DNA from: Planctomycetota bacterium
Lineage (GTDB): Bacteria > Planctomycetota > UBA11346
Direction: 5' to 3'
DNA length: 36,797 bases
NCBI GenBank assembly: GCA_014193115.1
Contig: BJHQ01000028.1
Coordinates: 1-36,797 of the forward strand
In this document: positions 32,148-36,797 of the stretch, in pieces
Layout: each line of letters opens with the position of its first letter
Numbering within the stretch: position 1 is the first letter of the stretch
Notes under the pieces: model-generated
Seen by the model: the letters and a program-made list of their open reading frames with translations, nothing else
Databases searched by the model: none
What the model was told of the DNA's origin: nothing
Position numbers and translations under genes: made by a program

Positions 32148-33700
32148 GGCCCGGTCGGCGGGGTTGAAGCGCCGCCATCCCGAGGCATCAGGGCGGCGAT
32201 GCCGGTGGGGCGGAAGGCAAGGGCCATCCGGCCGGCGGTCGCGTCAAAGGACACCGAGACCAGCAGGGACTGCAGCAGGGCGGCTTGGTCGCCAGGGCTC
32301 AACCCGTCGAACACCGGCGTGAAGCGCTGCAGCGCGGTCCGGGCCTGGTGCTCGTCTGGCAGTGCGGCCTTGGCGGCGGCGACACGCACCTTGGCCTTCG
32401 CGGCGTCCTGTTCCGCCTGGCGCAAGCGGTCATTGAGGTCGGCCAGGCGTGCGGCGTCGATGGTGGCGCCGCCCGTCACCTCCATCCGCAACCTGCGGTC
32501 GAGATCGGCGAAGGTGGCTTTCGCCGACGTGAGGACCTGCGTGGCGGCTTCCAGCTCGGCAGCCGAGCCCTTGCGGACCTCGGCCAGAACCTCAGCCGCC
32601 AGCAGCGGATCGCTGCCGATGGCCTTGATCTCATCGACCACCACGCGCTCGATCTCGGCGGCAGGCAACCAGGGTGTCGGACAGGCGTCGCTGTGTCCGG
32701 TGTTCTTGCGCTGGCACAGGTAATGGCGGTAGGCCCGGCCCGTGCCCCGTGGCGCCCGGTAGGAATGGGTCATGCCGCAGCCGCAGGGCGCGCAGCGCAG
32801 CAGGCCCCGCAGCAGGGCTGGATGCTTCACCCGGTGTTCGGCCCCGCCGGTGCGGTCCTGGTGCTGCAGTTCCTGCTGCACCTGGGCGAACAGGGCGGCA
32901 TCGATGATCGCCGGTTGTTCACCAGGATGCCGTTCATCCTTGTAGACGACCTGGCCGATGTAGAGCGGATTGTTGAGCAGATCGCCGAGCTGGCTGCGGG
33001 TGAGGGGAAGACCGCCGCAGACGGCACCCTTGCGGTTGGTCCAGGTCTTGTTGCGCCAGCCGTGGTCCTTCGCGTGGCGGACCAGGGCATTCAGGCTGCG
33101 CAGTTCCAGGTATGCCGCAAAGATCCGGCGCACCTGTTCAGCCTCCCGGGGATTGACCAGCAGCCGGCGGCCTTCGGGAGCGACATCGTACCCCAGCATC
33201 GGCCGGCCGCCGGTCCATTTCCCCTTCCGTCTGCTGGCGGCGCATTTGTCGCGGATGCGCTCGGTGATGATCTCGCGCTCGAACTGGGCGAAGGAGAGCA
33301 GGATGTTCAGGGTCAGCCGGCCCATTGACGTGGTGGTGTTGAACTGCTGGGTCACCGACACGAAGGCGACCTGCCGGCGTTCAAAGACCTGCAGCATCTG
33401 CACGAAATCCAGCAGGCTGCGCGACAGGCGGTCCACCTTGTAGACCACCACGCAGTCGATCAGGCCGGCCTCGATGTCGGCAAGCAGCCGTTTGAGGGCC
33501 GGCCGCTCGGTCGTCCCGCCAGAGAATCCACCATCGTCGTAACGGGTCGGGACCAGCTTCCAACCCTGGGACCGTTGGCTGGCGATGCAGGCCTCGGCAG
33601 ATTCGCGCTGGGCATCGAGCGTGTTGAAATCCTTGTCGAGACCCTCCTCGGTGCTTTTGCGGGTGTAGATCGCACAGCGGATCAGCGGCGGCGGCTTCAT
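32144..33700 (-). CDS. Large serine recombinase
   Basis: The ATG at 33698-33700 gives MKPPPLIRCAIYTRKSTEEG, with catalytic Ser16 in the YTRKS motif. The 518-residue protein has a resolvase catalytic domain (about 7-150) with VVYKVDRLSRSLLDFV, then a recombinase domain with RSQLGDLLNNPLYIGQVVYK (about 240-260), a zinc ribbon with CAPCGCGM and YLCQRK...CPTPWLP (about 310-350), a coiled coil (about 380-450) and a C-terminal helical part. This is the layout of integrases of prophages and transposons that recombine att sites without host topoisomerases. It overlaps DUF2924 upstream and the HTH-like gene downstream by four bases each. The key residues are present and the gene looks intact. Confidence 0.93.
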   Translation of the reverse strand: MKPPPLIRCAIYTRKSTEEGLDKDFNTLDAQRESAEACIASQRSQGWKLVPTRYDDGGFSGGTTERPALKRLLADIEAGLIDCVVVYKVDRLSRSLLDFVQMLQVFERRQVAFVSVTQQFNTTTSMGRLTLNILLSFAQFEREIITERIRDKCAASRRKGKWTGGRPMLGYDVAPEGRRLLVNPREAEQVRRIFAAYLELRSLNALVRHAKDHGWRNKTWTNRKGAVCGGLPLTRSQLGDLLNNPLYIGQVVYKDERHPGEQPAIIDAALFAQVQQELQHQDRTGGAEHRVKHPALLRGLLRCAPCGCGMTHSYRAPRGTGRAYRHYLCQRKNTGHSDACPTPWLPAAEIERVVVDEIKAIGSDPLLAAEVLAEVRKGSAAELEAATQVLTSAKATFADLDRRLRMEVTGGATIDAARLADLNDRLRQAEQDAAKAKVRVAAAKAALPDEHQARTALQRFTPVFDGLSPGDQAALLQSLLVSVSFDATAGRMALAFRPTGIAALMPRDGGASTPPTGP

Positions 33701-34200
33701 GCAGCATCTCCTTCCCGGACCAGTCCGAAGAAGGCCCGGCCGCTCAGGTGGCTTCCGGTGATCGCCTTGGCCACCGCCGTCAGGCTGGTGTAGACCGAGC
33801 CATTCCAGTCGAAGCCGTCGGCCAGCACGGCCACCCGGATGGTGGCACCCTTGTAGGTCCTGGTCAGCAGCGTCCCGGGAGCCGGCATCCCTGCTGACTT
33901 CCTTAGATGCGGGACCGGCACCGTGGTGCGGTGTCCGATGTCCACCTGCGGAACAGCCGATGCTCGCGGCGGGGTGACGCGGATGTCCGCATCGGTGGCC
34001 AGTTCGGCCGCCCGTCGTCGAGCCCGTTCGCTGAGGTCGCCCTCGGCCTGGGCCTGCAGCCGCCAGGCGATCCGGCGCGCCAGCCAAGCCTTGTTGAACG
34101 AGCGGGCCGGCTCGTGGAAGACGGTCTCGAATCGAGCGCGCAGCTCGCGGACGGAAAAAGTCGGCAGGGCGGCGAGGTCGGCGATGAGCTGGGGGTGCAT
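33697..34200 (-). CDS. DUF2924 protein, partner of the serine recombinase
   Basis: The start at 34200 is supported by GAGGAG nine bases upstream and gives MHPQLIADLAALPTFSVREL. The 167-residue product has an N-terminal helical part with RRIAWRLQAQAEGDLSERAR and the DUF2924 C-terminal block: TLLTRTYKGATIRVAVLADG followed by a FDWNGSVYTSLTAVAKAITG motif and LSGRAFFGL. DUF2924 genes are commonly found directly upstream of large serine recombinases in mobile elements, and this gene overlaps the recombinase by four bases. It may act as an accessory factor; no biochemical function is established as far as I know. Confidence 0.88.
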   Translation of the reverse strand: MHPQLIADLAALPTFSVRELRARFETVFHEPARSFNKAWLARRIAWRLQAQAEGDLSERARRRAAELATDADIRVTPPRASAVPQVDIGHRTTVPVPHLRKSAGMPAPGTLLTRTYKGATIRVAVLADGFDWNGSVYTSLTAVAKAITGSHLSGRAFFGLVREGDAA

Positions 34201-34210
34201 GGGGATCTCC

Positions 34211-34423
34211 TCACGACGCCCGTGGCGTCGAAGTCCCATCAATCCCGGCGGGAGCACATGCATCAACGTGGATGGTGGACTCTCCCGGTTCACAGCCCCC
34301 TGGTGGATCATCCAACCCATGTGGTCGGCGGAGAGCCGCCATGAGCCCCATCGCCAGCAGCCGGACGATGGTGCGCCGACGCTCGGTGGAATCTTCGATA
34401 TTTTGATCTGTGGCCGTTGTCAT
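34211..34423 (-). CDS. Small unknown protein at the head of the recombinase operon
   Basis: An ATG at 34421-34423 opens MTTATDQNIEDSTERRRTIV followed by RLLAMGLMAALRRP, giving ~70 residues with one amphipathic or hydrophobic helix and a Pro/Gly-rich tail. Its stop at 34211 lies within the Shine-Dalgarno region of DUF2924, ten bases before its start, as expected for a coupled leader gene. The reading frame could extend to a GTG at 34441. No motif is recognised. Confidence 0.5.
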   Translation of the reverse strand: MTTATDQNIEDSTERRRTIVRLLAMGLMAALRRPHGLDDPPGGCEPGESTIHVDACAPAGIDGTSTPRAS

Positions 34424-34582
34424 TTGGAATCCCGGGACCACCTCCGGCTTCGTCGCATGTCAGCGCCGACCAGGTTGGGCAGGTCCCTACCAGGAATATT
34501 CGCCGTGCCTGGCTCGGTAGACCGGCAGGCGATCTGGACACCGGTGGGGATCTGCACCCAGGAAGGACACGAGGTCGTGCAG

Positions 34583-34599
34583 GTGCAGTCATGCTGCAC
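34583..34599. promoter_or_regulatory. Palindrome in the divergent intergenic region, candidate operator
   Basis: GTGCAG (34583-34588) and CTGCAC (34594-34599) form a perfect inverted repeat around TCATG. It lies in the 320-base gap (34424-34743) between the leftward recombinase operon and the rightward sigma-like gene, where a lysis/lysogeny-type switch would sit. No confident -35/-10 pair is seen in the gap. Confidence 0.35.
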
Positions 34600-34743
34600 T
34601 CGGGACGGCGCCGCACGTGCGATGCAAGTGGTTGTCTGCCATTGGCCCGTGATGGATGGGCGGAGTTCGTGGGGTTCGTTGCTGCACATCGGGCCGGGGG
34701 CACCACCCGCGCCCTGCAAAGGGCGCCTTCCCCGGAGCCGCCC

Positions 34744-35340
34744 ATGGCGCCCCATACCGAAGCCATCCCCACCACCAGTCCTGACACTGCGATCGACCAG
34801 CGGATCGAAACCTGGATCGACGTCCTGGTCGCCTCCGCGATCGGCCGATTCGGATTCCGCGAATCCGATCGCGATGACCTGAAACAGGAGCTGCGCCTCT
34901 GTCTGCTCGAAAGGCAGGTCGAATTCAATCCTGGGCGGTCACGGTGGCACACCTTCGCCAACCGGCTGATCAAAGCCCGGATGCGGGATCTCATCCGCGA
35001 GCGCACCACGACCAAACGGGGCTGGGGCGTGATCACCGGACCGGGGGCCACCTCGACCGAGGGGGAGGTCGAGGATGGGATCCTGGCCGACATCCCAGCG
35101 CAGGAGGCGATCGACCATTCGTCCAGCAGCGATCTCCATCGCTGCGAACTGGCCATGGACGTGTCCCAGGTGATGGCGTCGTTGCCGGTGGACCTGCGGC
35201 GGATCGCCCAGCAGCTGACCACCAGCGATCCCAAGGATGCCTGGCGCGAACTCGGCTTGAAGAAAAGCACCTTCTACGACGCCCTCGGGCGTCTGCGCGC
35301 AGCGTTCGCCAAGGCCGGACTGGACCCGTCCGCGAACTGA
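34744..35340 (+). CDS. Sigma-70-like (ECF-type) factor of a phage-like element
   Basis: The ATG at 34744 is preferred; the frame upstream lacks protein character. The 198-residue protein has a region-2-like part (about 17-80: FRESDRDDLKQELRLCLLER, RWHTFANRLIKARMRDLI, RERTTTKR) and a region-4-like helix-turn-helix at the C-terminus (DAWRELGLKKSTFYDALGRL). The pattern resembles small sigma factors carried by phages and integrated elements, which could direct host RNA polymerase to late or early element promoters. It points away from the recombinase operon and precedes the RecE-like gene by 120 bases. The region 4 motif could also belong to a sigma-like repressor. Confidence 0.75.
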   Translation: MAPHTEAIPTTSPDTAIDQRIETWIDVLVASAIGRFGFRESDRDDLKQELRLCLLERQVEFNPGRSRWHTFANRLIKARMRDLIRERTTTKRGWGVITGPGATSTEGEVEDGILADIPAQEAIDHSSSSDLHRCELAMDVSQVMASLPVDLRRIAQQLTTSDPKDAWRELGLKKSTFYDALGRLRAAFAKAGLDPSAN

Positions 35341-35386
35341 TCGCCGGACTGCCAGGACCGCTTTCCCGAATATTACCAGTAGGTGG

Positions 35387-35417
35387 CCACCGGCTCCGTG
35401 AATCGCGGAGCCGGTGG
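35387..35417. other. Strong hairpin between the sigma-like and RecE-like genes
   Basis: CCACCGGCTCCG (35387-35398) pairs perfectly with CGGAGCCGGTGG (35406-35417) around a seven-base loop. There is no T-run behind it, so it may act as an attenuator, RNA-processing site or factor-dependent terminator rather than a classical terminator. Confidence 0.6.
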
Positions 35418-35459
35418 TCTCGGCCGGCCCGACCAACCCCCACCAACCAGGACCAGACC

Positions 35460-36287
35460 ATGACCCATCCAGTCGGCAACGACCAGATTCCATTCACCAA
35501 GCACCTCCTGCGCGAGCCGGAAGAGGTCTACGCCGCCAACCGGGGGACCTTCCTCTCGTCGCATGCGCTGGCGGATTTCCGCAGGAATCCTCTCCTCTAC
35601 CACTGGAAGCAACTCGGTCTGGCGGTCGACCGGGAACGCCCGTCCTTCGCCCTCGGTCGTGCGGCGCACTGCCTCATCCTGGAAGGTGAAGCCGAATTCC
35701 ATCGCCGTTTCGCCTTCGGCGGCCCCGTCAACCCGAAGACCGGGAAACCCTTCGGGCAGGACACCAAGGCATGGGCTGAATGGGCCGAATCTATCGGCAA
35801 GCCGGCGATCAGCCACGATGCTGCCGACCTGTGCGACCAGCTCGCCACCGCAGTTCACAGGCATGCGGCTGCCTCCGGACTGCTCGCGGAGGGTTCCGCC
35901 GAAGGGGTCGTGCGCAGCGAGTATGGTGGCCTGCCCAGCCAGATCCGCATCGACTGGACCCATCCGGACCGGGGCATCGTCGATCTCAAGACCATCGACA
36001 ATCTCGACTGGTTCGAGGTGCAGTCCCGTTCCTTCGGCTACATCCACCAGCTTGCCTTCTATCGTGCGATCCTCGGTCATGCTGCGGGCCGGATCCCGGA
36101 CGTCCATCTCATCGCCGTCGAGAAGATCGAGCCGTTCCGCGTTGGGGTGTGGCGTATCGCGGAGCAGGTCCTCGACGCGGCGAACCGCGAGAACCTCGCA
36201 GCCATCCAGCGGTTGAAGATCTGCCGCGAGCAGGATCGCTGGCCGACCGGATACGAAGATGTCCGGGTCTTCGACTATCTCGCCTGA
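35460..36287 (+). CDS. RecE-like (PD-(D/E)XK) phage exonuclease
   Basis: The ATG at 35460 has an AGGA upstream and opens MTHPVGNDQIPFTKHLLREP. The 275-residue protein shows the RecE/exonuclease VIII-type core: LADFRRNPLLYHWK, FALGRAAHCLIL with His70, RIDW with Asp165, IVDLKT with Asp175 and Lys177, and HQLAFYR with Gln197 and Tyr201. This set is the D-(D/E)xK-QxxxY signature of 5'-3' double-strand exonucleases (DUF3799-type). It would resect linear DNA for recombination by the annealing or strand-exchange partner encoded next. It looks intact. Confidence 0.88.
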   Translation: MTHPVGNDQIPFTKHLLREPEEVYAANRGTFLSSHALADFRRNPLLYHWKQLGLAVDRERPSFALGRAAHCLILEGEAEFHRRFAFGGPVNPKTGKPFGQDTKAWAEWAESIGKPAISHDAADLCDQLATAVHRHAAASGLLAEGSAEGVVRSEYGGLPSQIRIDWTHPDRGIVDLKTIDNLDWFEVQSRSFGYIHQLAFYRAILGHAAGRIPDVHLIAVEKIEPFRVGVWRIAEQVLDAANRENLAAIQRLKICREQDRWPTGYEDVRVFDYLA

Positions 36288-36322
36288 ACCACCCTGAACA
36301 ACCAGATCATCCAAGGAAACAC

Positions 36323-36652
36323 ATGAGCATTCTCACGTCCATCCTCACCGGCGCCAAGCCGGGCCCACGCCGCATGCTGGTGTACGGCACCGCCGGAATC
36401 GGGAAGTCGACCTTCGCCACCTGTGCGCCGTCGCCCATTGTCATCCAAACTGAAGACGGCCTGGGCGAGATCGACTGCCACAAATTCCCGGTCGCTCAGA
36501 CCTTCACCGATGTCATGAACGCGCTGGCGGCGCTCTACCAGGAAGACCACCGCTATCGCACCGTGGTCATCGATTCCCTCGACTGGCTGGAGCGCGTCAT
36601 CCATGCCGAGGTCTGCCGCAACCGGCAGGTGCCGACCATCGAAGTGATCTTC
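36323..36652 (+). pseudogene. Sak4-like phage recombination ATPase, truncated by an insertion
   Basis: An AAGGA precedes the ATG. The first 110 residues form the N-terminus of an AAA_24/RecA-like ATPase: MSILTSILTGAKPGPRRMLV then YGTAGIGKST (Walker A, about 21-30), IQTEDGLGEID and TVVIDSLDWLE (Walker B, about 80-90), ending near VCRNRQVPTIE. Such Sak4-type ATPases accompany phage exonucleases and act in single-strand annealing or strand exchange. From about 36653 the sequence changes to GATCTTCCCCCCGAAAAGTG and the frame stops at 36679, so the C-terminal half is lost. The break is best explained by an insertion sequence. Confidence 0.8.
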
Positions 36653-36684
36653 CCCCCGAAAAGTGGACACCCGAATTAGGTTGT

Positions 36685-36714
36685 TTGGACAGGGTGACAG
36701 GGTGTCGATATAAT
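36685..36714 (+). promoter_or_regulatory. Sigma-70-type promoter of the inserted element
   Basis: TATAAT is perfect at 36709-36714; TTGGAC at 36685-36690 serves as -35 with an 18-base spacer. A GGAAGGAGG follows at about 36730-36738. This is the best promoter match seen in the window. Confidence 0.65.
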
Positions 36715-36745
36715 GCGACCGTGCCAGCTGGAAGGAGGCACCCGG

Positions 36746-36797
36746 GTGGTGCTGGGACCGAGCGCTTGCTGGTGGCCTGATTGCCGCTCTGCGGTCA
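36746..36797 (+). CDS. Start of an open frame in the inserted element (3' partial)
   Basis: A GTG at 36746 (a second at 36749) lies about seven bases behind GGAAGGAGG and begins VVLGPSACWWPDCRSAV before the window ends. It is probably the transposase or its accessory ORF, but 17 residues are too few to recognise. Confidence 0.3.
   Translation, partial: MVLGPSACWWPDCRSAV

Larger units (their letters stand above)
36655..36797 (+). mobile_element. Start of a probable insertion sequence (3' end outside the window)
   Basis: A short CCCCCGAAAAGTGGACAC stretch marks the point where the Sak4-like frame is broken, resembling the CCCC/GTGGACA-type termini of several transposase families. It is followed by a promoter (36685-36714), a strong GGAAGGAGG and an open frame from a GTG at 36746 that runs off the window. 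The family cannot be named from the visible 140 bases. Confidence 0.5.

Noticed and set aside
34417..34743. N-terminal extension of the sigma-like protein
   Set aside because: Composition is Arg/Gly/Pro-rich without sigma-like features; the family-like part begins after the ATG at 34744.
34944..35459. Extension of the RecE-like frame upstream
   Set aside because: It overlaps the sigma-like gene in another frame and lacks nuclease similarity; the ATG at 35460 has a ribosome site.

Overview
The window is about 63% G+C, with many 4-base ATGA or GTGA gene overlaps and mostly G/C third codon positions. It looks like accessory DNA from a Gram-negative-type bacterium. A large Rhs/YD protein, a secreted repeat protein with calcium-loop (TSP3-like) repeats and a C39-type peptidase domain fit Planctomycetota or another PVC-group lineage. 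The recombination genes, however, are shared by Proteobacteria, so the host assignment is a guess. No rRNA, tRNA or CRISPR array was seen.

Layout. (1) 1-8657, + strand: a tightly packed phage tail operon. It holds a holin-like membrane protein, a lipoprotein with an overlapping small ORF (possible spanins), an HK97 gp10-like protein, a tail-tube-like protein, a tail assembly chaperone split by a -1 frame change, a tape measure protein, three distal/baseplate proteins, and a second tail-tube-like protein fused to an extra domain. (2) 8658-10169: small genes, a decayed copy of the 3' end of the last tail gene, and a hairpin. (3) 10170-21611: a polymorphic-toxin-like locus. It contains a 1586-residue secreted repeat protein with a perfect 550-bp internal duplication, a multi-pass membrane protein, a secreted Rhs protein (C39-like domain, YD repeats, Rhs core, AT-rich variable C-terminus with a possible caspase-like His/Cys pair), and an overlapping small membrane-anchored candidate immunity protein. 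(4) 21612-23978: a gene-poor stretch, the 3' remnant of an IS transposase, an Rpn/YhgA-type nuclease and a clear intrinsic terminator. (5) 24000-29437: a defence-like island with AbiEi/AbiEii behind a structured leader, a broken metallophosphoesterase copy, a DUF4143 ATPase, a SRAP/YedK protein, an intact metallophosphoesterase and an AT-rich PIN-like protein. (6) 29505-34423, - strand: an integration module with a small unknown protein, DUF2924, a large serine recombinase, an HTH-like protein and two unrecognised genes that need three frameshifts to read through. (7) 34744-36797, + strand: a divergent phage-like early module with a sigma-like factor, a RecE-like exonuclease and a Sak4-like ATPase cut off by an apparent insertion sequence at the window end.

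Regions 6 and 7 together look like the integration/early end of a prophage-like element. The tail genes in region 1 may belong to the same element or to another one, because no capsid, terminase or portal genes are in view. Three features deserve most attention: the Rhs C-terminus and its candidate immunity gene, the tail-tube fusion with its relic, and the metallophosphoesterase relic that records how the defence-like island was assembled.
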